Below, in pieces: positions 1-7,988 of a stretch of 64,000 bases of DNA (its first letter is position 1; the number at the start of each line of letters is the position of its first letter). This stretch comes from Pelagimonas phthalicica (GTDB lineage: Bacteria; Pseudomonadota; Alphaproteobacteria; Rhodobacterales; Rhodobacteraceae). Location of the stretch: assembly GCF_004364805.1 (NCBI RefSeq), contig NZ_SOAP01000002.1, positions 434,001 through 498,000 of the forward strand, in the 5' to 3' direction. The position numbers were made by a program, and so were the translations under genes. The notes beneath the pieces were generated by a model that was not told the DNA's origin, made no database searches, and saw nothing but the letters and a program-made list of their open reading frames with translations.

Positions 1-85
1 CGCCCTCGGGTATGCAGGTCATCGCCGCCAAAGCCGGAGATGTCAGCGCCAGAGCCAAAACCACCGTTAAACAAGGTGTTCGCAT
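1..85 (-). CDS. Start of a secreted protein gene, truncated by the window edge
   Basis: On the minus strand an ATG (83-85) lies three bases after the TGA stop of the livF-like gene and opens a frame with no stop to the left edge. The 28 visible residues begin MRTPCLTVVLALALTSPALA and then continue AMTCIPEG. This is a textbook signal peptide with an AxA-type cleavage site, so the product should be exported. The tight spacing suggests the same transcript as the ABC transporter genes. The family cannot be judged from so few residues. It is not a transporter permease start, because those begin with several membrane helices and no cleavable signal. Confidence 0.6.
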   Translation of the reverse strand, partial: MRTPCLTVVLALALTSPALAAMTCIPEG

Positions 86-88
86 GGC

Positions 89-919
89 TCAGCCCCCCAG
101 GAAGGAGGCGCGCACCTCAGGATCGGCCATCAAGGATTTGCCGGTGCCGGTATGCGCATTGGCCCCTTGCACCAGGACATAGCCTTTATCCGCGATTTCA
201 AGCGCTTGCTTGGCGTTTTGTTCCACCATGAGGATGGAAATACCGCTGCGCGCCACTTCGATAATGCGGTCAAACAGCTCATCCATCACAATGGGCGAAA
301 CCCCTGCCGTCGGCTCGTCCAGCAACAAGACCTTGGGCTGGGTCATCAGCGCGCGTCCCACGGCGACTTGCTGACGCTGACCACCAGACAATTCGCCCGC
401 CGGTTGGTTGCGTTTCTCGCGCAGGATCGGGAACAGATCATAGACTTGTTCCATGGTTTCGCTGAAATCATCGGTGCGGATGAATGCGCCCATTTCAAGG
501 TTCTCTTCGACGCTCATCGAGGTAAAGATATTGCTGGTCTGAGGCACAAAACCCATGCCTTTGCCGACGCGATCCTGCGGGGTGAGGTTGGTGATGTCGA
601 CGCCGTCCAGGGTCACATGCCCCTCGCGCAGGTTCAACATGCCAAAGGTGGCTTTCATGGCGGTGGACTTGCCCGCGCCGTTCGGGCCGACGATCACGGC
701 GATTTCGCCCTTTTCGACGGCAATGGTGCAATCATGCAGAATGTCCGGGCCGCCACGGCCATAACCGCCGGTCATATTGGCCCCGATCAAGAAAGGCTCG
801 CCGCTGGTCTGACTGGTCGGACCACTTTTCTTGGTGGTGTCCATGGTGCCCATGCCATCAGGATTGCCTAGCGAGCGATCCTTGTTGCCACGGTCGTGCT
901 GATACGGATTATCGCTCAT
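89..919 (-). CDS. livF: Branched-chain amino acid type ABC transporter ATPase (LivF-like)
   Basis: This is an ATP-binding subunit of a LivFGHMJ-type importer acting at the inner face of the cytoplasmic membrane. The 276 residues contain Walker A GPNGAGKST near residue 78, the signature LSGGQRQ and Walker B VLLLDEP. The sequence after Walker B (TAGVSP) is typical of LivF rather than LivG. The N-terminus has about 45 polar residues before the domain, longer than the usual 235-residue LivF, so an internal Met could be the true start. It overlaps the livG-like gene upstream by four bases (ATGA), which implies translational coupling. The substrate is not determined; LivF-family systems import branched-chain or other amino acids, amides or urea. 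No permease genes are visible; they may lie beyond the left edge or elsewhere. Confidence 0.9.
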   Translation of the reverse strand: MSDNPYQHDRGNKDRSLGNPDGMGTMDTTKKSGPTSQTSGEPFLIGANMTGGYGRGGPDILHDCTIAVEKGEIAVIVGPNGAGKSTAMKATFGMLNLREGHVTLDGVDITNLTPQDRVGKGMGFVPQTSNIFTSMSVEENLEMGAFIRTDDFSETMEQVYDLFPILREKRNQPAGELSGGQRQQVAVGRALMTQPKVLLLDEPTAGVSPIVMDELFDRIIEVARSGISILMVEQNAKQALEIADKGYVLVQGANAHTGTGKSLMADPEVRASFLGG

Positions 920-1740
920 TCCACGGCCTCTTTGTCTTTGTTTTTCAAGCCGGTGCCGAGATAGGCTTCGATCACCTGTTGGTTGGCCTTGATCTCATCC
1001 AGGGTGCCTTCGGCCAGGTGTTTTCCCTCGGCCATAACAATCACCGGATCACAAAGCTTGCCAATGAAATCCATGTCATGTTCGATGACGCAGAAGGTAT
1101 AGCCACGCTCTTTGTTCAGGCGCAGGATCGCGTCGGCGATGGTCATCAGCAGGGTGCGGTTCACCCCGGCGCCGACCTCGTCCAAGAACACGATTTTGGC
1201 GTCAACCATCATGGTGCGACCAAGTTCGAGCAGCTTTTTCTGACCACCGGAAATCGCGCCTGCCGGATGATCGGCGAGATGGGAAATGGTCAGGAAATCA
1301 AGCACCTCATCGGCCTTGGCCCGCAAGGCGCGTTCCTCATCAGCGATGCGTTTGCGGCCAAACCATGTGTTCCACAGTTTCTCACCTGATTGCCCGCCTG
1401 GCACCATCATCAGGTTTTCCCGGCAAGACATCGAACTGAATTCATGTGCGATTTGAAAGGTACGCAGCAGCCCCTTGTGAAACAATTCATGCGGCGGCAG
1501 GCCGGTGATATTCTCACCATCCATAAAGACTTGCCCCGAGGTTGGGGGCAGCGCACCTGCGATGACATTGAAGAGCGTGGTTTTCCCGGCCCCGTTTGGA
1601 CCGACAAGACCGGTGATCGAGCCGGTGGCGATTTCAAGCGAAGCGCCGTCAACAGCTCGGAAGCCGCCAAAATGGCGGTGAAGGTTTTCAACCCGGATCA
1701 AGGATGTTCCCCCTATGATGGCGCTATCAGATGCGCACAC
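916..1740 (-). CDS. livG: Branched-chain amino acid type ABC transporter ATPase (LivG-like)
   Basis: This is the second ATPase of the same importer. The 274-residue protein has Walker A GPNGAGKTT near residue 48, a signature ISGGQKK and a LivG-type C-terminal extension after the H-loop (IEHDMDF). The Walker B reads IVFLDEVGAGVN, where most ABC ATPases have Pro after the Asp-Glu pair; the catalytic Glu is present. It overlaps livF by four bases and follows the binding-protein gene after a 54-bp gap that holds a strong hairpin. The gene order binding protein, livG, livF on one strand indicates one operon. The start at 1740 (MCASDSAI) is uncertain; a start about 15 residues further in would also leave a complete domain. 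Confidence 0.9.
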   Translation of the reverse strand: MCASDSAIIGGTSLIRVENLHRHFGGFRAVDGASLEIATGSITGLVGPNGAGKTTLFNVIAGALPPTSGQVFMDGENITGLPPHELFHKGLLRTFQIAHEFSSMSCRENLMMVPGGQSGEKLWNTWFGRKRIADEERALRAKADEVLDFLTISHLADHPAGAISGGQKKLLELGRTMMVDAKIVFLDEVGAGVNRTLLMTIADAILRLNKERGYTFCVIEHDMDFIGKLCDPVIVMAEGKHLAEGTLDEIKANQQVIEAYLGTGLKNKDKEAVE

Positions 1741-1751
1741 CAGAATACGGA

Positions 1752-1777
1752 AACAGCCCGGTAAAGACCGGGCTGTT
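1752..1777 (-). terminator. Intercistronic hairpin between binding-protein and ATPase genes
   Basis: A perfect 11-bp stem (aacagcccggt / accgggctgtt) with a four-base loop lies between the binding-protein stop and the livG start. On the minus strand it is followed by only a short run of T, so it probably attenuates transcription or protects the upstream mRNA. Either would give more binding protein than ATPase, as is usual in such operons. Confidence 0.65.
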
Positions 1778-1794
1778 CCAAGACATATCGAATT

Positions 1795-2970
1795 TTATTT
1801 GAATTCGACGGTTTCGTAGGCGGAGCCTTTGACTTCGTAGTGGCGGTATGTACCCGCCGCTTCACCTGGGCCAATCAGCTCGACACCGGAGGCACCGACA
1901 TAATCGACATCACCACCAGCGGCGAGGATTTCCAGAGCTTTGCCCAGCTCACCCGGCAGGATCGGCTCACCCGGGGCGTTGGCCACGTCCATCAGGTTGG
2001 CTGCAACGGCTTCGGAGGTTGCTGCGCCACCTTTCATCATCGCCAGAGCGATCAAGGCGGCCGCGTCATAGCTTTCGCGGGTGAAGGAGGATTCACCGTT
2101 GACGCCAGCGGCGCTGGTGACTGCGGCAAAGGCATCTGCGCCATCACCTTCGGCCCAAGGAACGGTACCGAATGTGCCTTCCATGTCGCCACCCAGATCC
2201 GCCAGAAGTGCGTCGCCATACATGCCGTCGCCCATCAGGAAGGTGTCAAAAGCACCGGTGTCGATGGAGGCCTGGATCATGCCCTTACCGCCCTGGTCGG
2301 AATAGCCGAACACGGCCAGAAGCTCACCACCGGCAGAGGCTAGCGCGCCCACTTCGGCAGAGTAATCTGCTTTGCCATCGTCATGTGGTGCCGACAGGGT
2401 GATGGTGCCACCAAAGGACGCGGCAAAGCTGTCTGCCAGACCTTTGCCGTAGTCGTTGTTGGTGTAGGTGACCGCGATCTCGTTGATACCTTTTTCGGTC
2501 AGGATCTCAGCCAGAACCGCGCCCTGACGCGCATCGGATGGTGCGGTGCGGAAGAACAGGCCATTGTCTTCGGCAGTCGACAAAGCAGGCGAAGTTGCGG
2601 ATGGCGATACCATTGGGATGCCGTTTGGCACGGCCACGTTGGCCAGGATCGCGCCGGTCACGCCAGAGCAATCCGCGCCCATGATGGCAACAACACCCTC
2701 GGCGGTGATCAGGCGTTCTGCGGCGGCGGTGGCGGCAGCCGCGTCAACGCAAGTGGAGTCTGCGCGAACCGGGGCCAAGGTGATGCCGTCCAGGAATTTG
2801 CCACTTTCATTGACTTCATTCATGGCCAGTTCGGCAGAGCCAGCCATATGTGGGGTCAAGGATTCAATCGGGCCGGTAAAGCCCAGAATGACGCCAACTT
2901 TGACCTCTTCAGCGGCGACAACGCCGGCGCTCAGTGCTGTTGCGGCAGTCGCCAGAAGCAGCTTTTTCAT
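1795..2970 (-). CDS. Periplasmic binding protein of branched-chain amino acid type ABC transporter
   Basis: The 391-residue protein begins with a signal peptide (MKKLLLATAATALSAGVVAA) and continues with the type I periplasmic-binding fold of LivJ/LivK. Recognisable stretches are VGVILGFTGP at the N-lobe start, IMGADCSGVTGAI and VTYTNNDYGKGLA. It should bind the substrate in the periplasm and deliver it to the membrane complex. A GAGGGAG ribosome binding site sits about six bases before the ATG. It is the first gene of the minus-strand operon with livG and livF, and divergent from the sugar dehydrogenase gene at 3129. Ligand specificity cannot be read from the sequence; amino acids, short amides and urea are all known for the family. 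Confidence 0.9.
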   Translation of the reverse strand: MKKLLLATAATALSAGVVAAEEVKVGVILGFTGPIESLTPHMAGSAELAMNEVNESGKFLDGITLAPVRADSTCVDAAAATAAAERLITAEGVVAIMGADCSGVTGAILANVAVPNGIPMVSPSATSPALSTAEDNGLFFRTAPSDARQGAVLAEILTEKGINEIAVTYTNNDYGKGLADSFAASFGGTITLSAPHDDGKADYSAEVGALASAGGELLAVFGYSDQGGKGMIQASIDTGAFDTFLMGDGMYGDALLADLGGDMEGTFGTVPWAEGDGADAFAAVTSAAGVNGESSFTRESYDAAALIALAMMKGGAATSEAVAANLMDVANAPGEPILPGELGKALEILAAGGDVDYVGASGVELIGPGEAAGTYRHYEVKGSAYETVEFK

Positions 2971-3064
2971 TTTATTCTCCCTCGTTGGATCTTTTGATCT
3001 CGCGGGAGCGTAAGCGGGCTTGGATCAAAAGAAAAGTGTATTTTGCTGGGTTTGTCGACATTAT

Positions 3065-3081
3065 GTATAGCAGCGCTATAC
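3065..3081. promoter_or_regulatory. Operator-like palindrome in divergent promoter region
   Basis: Perfect 7-bp inverted arms (gtatagc / gctatac) are separated by three bases, between the divergent ABC binding-protein gene (start 2970) and the sugar dehydrogenase gene (start 3129). Position and symmetry suggest a dimeric repressor or activator site. No regulator can be named. Confidence 0.4.
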
Positions 3082-3128
3082 CTTTACCTAAGACCGGTGA
3101 AACAACCTCCGTTCAAGAGGAGATTGAA

Positions 3129-4226
3129 ATGATTTTTTTGAGGAAAAAGTATTTTCAGGCAGTATCTTGCGTGGCGATCTTGATGTCGATTCCTGCGCCT
3201 GGCTTTGCCGACACTTATACCTTTGAGCCAGTTGTTGAGGGGCTGGACACGCCCTGGGCCTTTGGTTTTCTACCCGGAGGCGGCATTCTCATTACCGAAC
3301 GTGATGGTAAGCTCTTGCACTTTTCCGGTACGAAACGAGTCGAGGTTGCGGGCCTTCCGGATATCACAGCGGACGGCCAAGGCGGATTATTAGACATCCT
3401 GATCCCCCGCGACTTTGCCACCAGTCGTGAGGTGTTTCTAACCTATGTGACCAAGCAAGGCTGGCGAGGATCTGGGACCGCCTTGTTTCGGGGTGTTTTG
3501 TCCGAGGATGGGGCGCGTTTGACCCAAGGCAAAACCATCTTTGAAATGTCGAAAACCGGCACGGGTGGCCGCCACTTTGGCTCGCGTATTGTCGAAGGTC
3601 AGGATGGCACGATCTATATGACCATTGGTGATCGCGGCGATGACGCGACCGCACAAGATCGCGCATCCCATAATGGCAGCGTTCTGCGATTGTCGCGGGA
3701 TGGTCAGCCCCTGGCATCAAATCCATTCACCAAGGACTCGGCGTTTCAGCCAGAGATTTTCAGCTACGGCCACCGCAATCCGCAAGGATTGGCCATCGAT
3801 GGTCAAGGGCAGGTCTGGGCGGTGGAACATGGCGCGCGCGGTGGGGATGAGGTGAACTTGATCCAGCCCGGTGCCAATTACGGCTGGCCGGTGATTTCAT
3901 ACGGCACGCATTACAGTGGGGCCAAGATAGGAGAAGGCACCGCCAAAGCGGGGCTGGAGCAGCCAAAATTCTACTGGGATCCGTCCATCGCACCATCCGG
4001 CATGGCCATTCACGATGGCAGTGGCAACCAGGAATGGAAAGGCGACATGTTCGTTGGATCGCTGAAGTTTGACTATATCGCCCGGCTCGAAGGCGCGCCT
4101 CTTAGGGAGGTTGAGCAGATCTCTGGCCCAGAAACCGAACGCGTTCGGGATGTCCGGCAAGGACCCGACGGAGCGATTTGGTTTCTCAGCGTCGGACAAG
4201 GGGCGCTGTATAAAATCGCGCAATAA
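3129..4226 (+). CDS. PQQ-dependent soluble aldose (sugar) dehydrogenase family protein
   Basis: The product belongs to the six-bladed beta-propeller family of soluble glucose/aldose dehydrogenases (GSDH, YliI/Asd type), periplasmic enzymes that oxidise sugars using pyrroloquinoline quinone and calcium. With the start at 3129 it has 365 residues, preceded by an AAGAGGAG ribosome binding site and beginning with a signal peptide ending near PAPGFA. Family features seen are LDTPWAFGFLPGG, a GGLLDI stretch, SYGHRNPQGLA, WAVEHGARGGDEVN and NYGWPV. The open frame extends upstream to 2934, but that part crosses the promoter region and lacks a signal peptide. No PQQ synthesis genes are in the window. 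The substrate is unknown. Confidence 0.88.
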   Translation: MIFLRKKYFQAVSCVAILMSIPAPGFADTYTFEPVVEGLDTPWAFGFLPGGGILITERDGKLLHFSGTKRVEVAGLPDITADGQGGLLDILIPRDFATSREVFLTYVTKQGWRGSGTALFRGVLSEDGARLTQGKTIFEMSKTGTGGRHFGSRIVEGQDGTIYMTIGDRGDDATAQDRASHNGSVLRLSRDGQPLASNPFTKDSAFQPEIFSYGHRNPQGLAIDGQGQVWAVEHGARGGDEVNLIQPGANYGWPVISYGTHYSGAKIGEGTAKAGLEQPKFYWDPSIAPSGMAIHDGSGNQEWKGDMFVGSLKFDYIARLEGAPLREVEQISGPETERVRDVRQGPDGAIWFLSVGQGALYKIAQ

Positions 4227-4320
4227 GCCCCTTTGCGGTACAGTCTTAGATTGCAGGTTTCTTCTGGCTTGGGATCGTGTCACACTCTGCCCAAGTTGAG
4301 GAAAACCAGTGGATTAAGAT

Positions 4321-4743
4321 ATGTTGAAGACGGCCTTTCAATCGGTGCTGACGGCGATCGTTCTGACCTTGCCCCTACAGGCCCAAGCGCAGGACCCGGT
4401 CTTTGCGAGTTACGACGAAATGCGCGATGAAATGGACCGCATGATGGTCACGCGGGACATCCAGTCGCTCATGCTGCGTTTTGGCGGCAGTGACGAGATG
4501 ACACCACAACAATTGGACCAACTCGATGCGCAGGTCGAACAGATTTACCCGACAGATTTTGAAAATGTCGTTGTGATCCGCAAGGGCGACCTTCAAGGCG
4601 GGTTTCAGCAAGAGTTGATCGCCTATTGGACAGGATTGTCCTATGTTTATGCTTATGTTCTGTACCACGATCTGGGGGATCGTGTTGTGGCGATCAACTT
4701 CCGTTTTAATTCTGATTTTTCAACACTGAACAGCTTGTTCTGA
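4321..4743 (+). CDS. Small secreted protein of unknown function
   Basis: The 140-residue product begins with a signal peptide (MLKTAFQSVLTAIVLTLPLQAQA), followed by about 117 mostly polar residues with no cysteine. A helical, charged segment (YDEMRDEMDRMMVTRDIQ) precedes a mixed region with several aromatic residues near the C-terminus. The family is not recognised. It lies 94 bp after the sugar dehydrogenase gene on the same strand and converges with the acetyltransferase gene, one base past its stop. It may be periplasmic. It could be expressed with the dehydrogenase, but no functional tie can be shown. Confidence 0.7.
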   Translation: MLKTAFQSVLTAIVLTLPLQAQAQDPVFASYDEMRDEMDRMMVTRDIQSLMLRFGGSDEMTPQQLDQLDAQVEQIYPTDFENVVVIRKGDLQGGFQQELIAYWTGLSYVYAYVLYHDLGDRVVAINFRFNSDFSTLNSLF

Positions 4744-4744
4744 C

Positions 4745-5263
4745 TTAAACCTCGGGCCTGGTCAGCGTATAATAGGCGGTGTCACACAGCTCGGTTTCGC
4801 CATAGAGAAAGTTCTTTTCCTCAAAGCCGGTTTGCACGAAACCCAGCTTTTCCAGCACCCGGCTTGATCCGATATTCCTAGGGTCAAGCTCAGCCGTAAG
4901 CACATCCGTTTCAGGAAAGCGCGCAAACACCCGTGGAATAATCGCCTCTAAGGCTTCGCAGACCAGGCCTTGCCCCCAGAGGTCGCGGCGCAGAATGTAG
5001 CCGATTTCATAACGTTTCCACATCCCGGCCTTTCCAACGCAAACGCCTTGAAACTCCAGGATATATTCCTCGCGATTGCTTATATCCTTGGACATGAAGT
5101 GATCAAGGAAAGCCTGGGTTTTTGCGATCTCGGTATAGGCGGGACGATCCCAATACCGCATGGTATCGGGATCGGAAAAGATCTGATGCAAGGGCATCAA
5201 ATCTTCTTGCCTTGCGGCACGAAGGCGCAAACGGCTTGTCTCAATCACGTCCCGGTCGGTCAT
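4745..5263 (-). CDS. GNAT-family N-acetyltransferase (RimJ/RimL-like)
   Basis: The 172-residue protein has the layout of RimJ/RimL-type GNAT acetyltransferases (Acetyltransf_3). It opens with ETSRLRLRAARQEDL, has IGYILRRDLWGQGLVCEAL as the beta4/acetyl-CoA pyrophosphate-binding segment, and LDPRNIGSSRVLEKLGF as the usual C-terminal motif. Such enzymes transfer acetyl from acetyl-CoA to amino groups of proteins or small molecules. The start ATG directly abuts the stop of the GlxA-type regulator gene (TAG then ATG), so the two are almost certainly co-transcribed and perhaps coupled. The substrate is unknown. Confidence 0.85.
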   Translation of the reverse strand: MTDRDVIETSRLRLRAARQEDLMPLHQIFSDPDTMRYWDRPAYTEIAKTQAFLDHFMSKDISNREEYILEFQGVCVGKAGMWKRYEIGYILRRDLWGQGLVCEALEAIIPRVFARFPETDVLTAELDPRNIGSSRVLEKLGFVQTGFEEKNFLYGETELCDTAYYTLTRPEV

Positions 5264-6274
5264 CTAAACAGACAAGCGCGAGGCATGGGTGCCCCTTTCG
5301 CGATAGGGCGTAGTCTCGTAATGCGACCGGTAGCACTTGGAAAAATGCGACGGTGACGCGAACCCACAAGCAAGGGCGACGTTGATGACGCTCATATCGG
5401 TTTGCATCAGCAGATTGCGCGCCTTTTGCAGGCGCAATTCCATGTAATAGCGTTTCGGGGATCGGTTGAGGTAGCGCCGAAACAACCGTTCAAGCTGGCG
5501 CGTCGACATGCCGACATCCTTGGCCAGGATCGACGGGCTGACCGGCTCTTCGATATTGGATTCCATCATCTGAATGACTTGACTGAGCTTCGGGTGACGC
5601 ACCCCAATGCGGGTGGGAACCGACAGGCGCTGCGTGTCCTGATCGGTGCGGATGGAGTTGTAGATCTGCTGATCAGCCACGGCTGAGGCTAGTTCCTCTC
5701 CGTGGTCCGACGCGATGATCTGCAGGAATAGGTCAATCGATGATGTGCCGCCTGCGGTGGTCAAGCGATTGTTATCAATGGCAAACACGGACTTTGTCAG
5801 CTCGACTTCGTCAAATTCCTCGGAAAAACTGTCCTGGTTTTCCCAGTGGATCGTCGCCCGTTTTCCGTCCAGCAAACCGGCCTTGGCCAAAGTATAGGCA
5901 GCGGTGCACAACCCTCCGGCTGTCACCCCTTTTCGGGTTTCACGACGCACCCAGTTCAGCAGTTTTTTCGTCGTCGCGCCCTGTACATCGGCGCCACCGC
6001 ACAGGATCAACGTGTCATCGCGGTGCAACTCGCCCAGATCGCCATCTGTTTGGATGCCAATCCCGGTTGATCCCTGAACCGTTCCGCCACCATCCGCGAC
6101 GACCTGCCAGCAATAGAGTTCCTTATTGGCCATACGGTTCGCAAGACGCAGGCAATCCACCGCTGCCGCAAAGCTGAGCATGGTGAAATTTTCCAGCAAA
6201 ACAAAGACAAAGCGCTTGGGCTTGTCTGGAATGTTTTGCACGTCGAGCGTGGGTCGATTTTGCGACGGGAGCAT
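5264..6274 (-). CDS. GlxA-family transcriptional regulator (DJ-1/PfpI-like plus AraC HTH)
   Basis: The 336-residue protein has an N-terminal DJ-1/PfpI-like domain (residues about 18-190, including VFVLLENFTMLSFAAAVD and GGLCTAAYTLAKAGLLDGK). The C-terminus is an AraC-type double helix-turn-helix (about 225-325; MSTRQLERLFRRYLNRSP and VALACGFASPSHFSKCYR). Relatives such as CdhR and GbdR respond to carnitine or glycine betaine, so quaternary amine metabolism is one possibility but is not shown here. It is divergent from the DAHP synthase gene across 218 bp and sits directly upstream of the GNAT gene. Confidence 0.9.
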   Translation of the reverse strand: MLPSQNRPTLDVQNIPDKPKRFVFVLLENFTMLSFAAAVDCLRLANRMANKELYCWQVVADGGGTVQGSTGIGIQTDGDLGELHRDDTLILCGGADVQGATTKKLLNWVRRETRKGVTAGGLCTAAYTLAKAGLLDGKRATIHWENQDSFSEEFDEVELTKSVFAIDNNRLTTAGGTSSIDLFLQIIASDHGEELASAVADQQIYNSIRTDQDTQRLSVPTRIGVRHPKLSQVIQMMESNIEEPVSPSILAKDVGMSTRQLERLFRRYLNRSPKRYYMELRLQKARNLLMQTDMSVINVALACGFASPSHFSKCYRSHYETTPYRERGTHASRLSV

Positions 6275-6492
6275 TTGGCTGCATCCTTCTATATGCGGGC
6301 TACGAAAGGCGGGTGGGTCAACTCTGTCTGAAACGAGGCCAGCCGAGTCGTTTTTGTCAGAAGGTCAGAATGTGCAAAACACGTCAAGTTCTGTCGCTGA
6401 AATGCAGGCTGGTCAGCCCTGTTTTGTTTGGGTAGAAGGGGCGCTGTTAACGCTGACGCAAGCAGCAAGCCGAATTTTAGCGGAGAAAACCC

Positions 6493-7863
6493 ATGACCGA
6501 GTGGCAGAAATCGAATTGGCGCAACAAGCCGCGGATTCAGATGCCGGACTATACGGACGCCGATGCCCTGCACGCCGTCGAGGCGCAACTGTCGCAATAT
6601 CCGCCGCTGGTTTTTGCCGGTGAAGCCCGCCGCCTCAAGGATGCCTTGGGCGCCGCGTCACGTGGCGAGGCTTTCTTGCTTCAGGGCGGCGATTGCGCCG
6701 AGAGCTTTGAGCAATTCAGCGCTGACGGTATCCGCGACACGTTCAAGGTCATGCTGCAAATGGCGATGGTTCTGACCTATGGGGCCAAGGTGCCGGTGGT
6801 CAAAGTGGGCCGCATGGCGGGTCAGTTTGCCAAACCACGCAGCGCGCCAACTGAAACCGTGGATGGCGTGGAACTGCCTAGCTACCGTGGCGACATCATT
6901 AATGAACTGGCCTTTACCCCCGAAGCGCGCATTCCCGACCCCAAGAAAATGCTGCAGGCCTACACCCAGGCAGCGGCGACGCTGAACCTGCTGCGCGCCT
7001 TTTCCACCGGTGGTTATGCGGATGTGCATCAGGTGCATGCCTGGACCCTGGGCTTTGTCGAAGGTGAGAAAGCCGCGCGTTATCGTGAGATGGCCGGTCG
7101 TATCAGCGATACGCTTGATTTCATGAAGGCGGCAGGCGTGACCTCGGATCGTTTGCATTCCTTGCAGACCGTCGATTTCTACACCAGCCATGAATCGCTC
7201 CTGCTGGAATATGAAGAGGCGCTGACCCGTCTTGATTCCACATCCGGCAAGTGGCTGGCAGGCTCTGGTCACATGATCTGGATCGGTGACCGCACCCGTC
7301 AGCCCGATGGCGCCCATGTGGAATTTGCCAGCGGCGTTTTGAACCCGGTTGGCCTGAAATGTGGCCCGACCACCACCGCCGAAGACCTCAAGGTGCTGAT
7401 GGCCAAGCTGAACCCGGAGAACGAAGAGGGCAAGCTGACCCTGATCGCGCGCTTTGGGGCTGGCAAAGTGGCGGAACACCTCCCGCGTCTGGTCAAAGCC
7501 GTGCAGGAAGAAGGGGCCAATGTCACGTGGGTCTGTGATCCGATGCACGGCAACACGATCAAATCCGCCACCGGTTACAAGACCCGTCCGTTCGATTCCG
7601 TTCTGCGCGAGGTTCAGGACTTCTTTGGCGTGCATAATGCCGAAGGCACCATCCCCGGCGGCGTGCATTTCGAAATGACCGGCTTGGATGTGACCGAATG
7701 CACCGGCGGCGTGCGTGACGTGACCGAAGAGAACCTCTCGGATCGCTATCACACCGCCTGCGACCCACGCCTGAACGCGTCGCAATCTCTTGAACTCGCC
7801 TTCCTGGTTGGCGAAGAGCTGACCAAGCGTCGTGAGGCCGGTTTGGTTGCCGCATCGGCTTAA
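6493..7863 (+). CDS. aroG: 3-deoxy-7-phosphoheptulonate (DAHP) synthase, class II
   Basis: This enzyme condenses phosphoenolpyruvate and erythrose 4-phosphate to DAHP, the first step of the shikimate pathway, in the cytoplasm. The 456 residues match the class II (plant/AroH-II) family in length. Motifs include [12 protein letters not shown] (61-72), [52 protein letters not shown] and the C-terminal [10 protein letters not shown]. The Cys of GGDCAES is the conserved metal ligand. The ribosome binding site GCGGAGAA lies seven bases before the ATG. It stands alone, with a strong terminator after it. The symbol is the common one for class II enzymes and could equally be aroF or aroH in other schemes. 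Confidence 0.95.
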   Translation: MTEWQKSNWRNKPRIQMPDYTDADALHAVEAQLSQYPPLVFAGEARRLKDALGAASRGEAFLLQGGDCAESFEQFSADGIRDTFKVMLQMAMVLTYGAKVPVVKVGRMAGQFAKPRSAPTETVDGVELPSYRGDIINELAFTPEARIPDPKKMLQAYTQAAATLNLLRAFSTGGYADVHQVHAWTLGFVEGEKAARYREMAGRISDTLDFMKAAGVTSDRLHSLQTVDFYTSHESLLLEYEEALTRLDSTSGKWLAGSGHMIWIGDRTRQPDGAHVEFASGVLNPVGLKCGPTTTAEDLKVLMAKLNPENEEGKLTLIARFGAGKVAEHLPRLVKAVQEEGANVTWVCDPMHGNTIKSATGYKTRPFDSVLREVQDFFGVHNAEGTIPGGVHFEMTGLDVTECTGGVRDVTEENLSDRYHTACDPRLNASQSLELAFLVGEELTKRREAGLVAASA

Positions 7864-7887
7864 ACCGATCTGAAACAGAATGTGATG

Positions 7888-7916
7888 ACCCCATGGCGTA
7901 AAGCCGTGGGGTTTTT
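7888..7916 (+). terminator. Rho-independent terminator after DAHP synthase gene
   Basis: A 10-bp stem (accccatggc / gccgtggggt, one G-T wobble) with a five-base loop is followed directly by a run of five T. It begins 24 bases after the stop codon. Confidence 0.85.
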
Positions 7917-7988
7917 GCGTTTTTGGTCTGGATTTCAGTGAAACTCGCGCGCAAGACTTGGCCCCGACAAGTGCGGAGGGCATGGGGT

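Noticed and set aside
3129-4226. Earlier start at 2934 for the sugar dehydrogenase
   Set aside because: The added 65 residues cross the divergent promoter and hide the signal peptide; the ATG at 3129 has a strong ribosome site.
6658-7983. Long minus-strand open frame opposite the DAHP synthase gene
   Set aside because: It is the antisense shadow of a well-recognised enzyme in GC-rich DNA and its translation shows no family motif.
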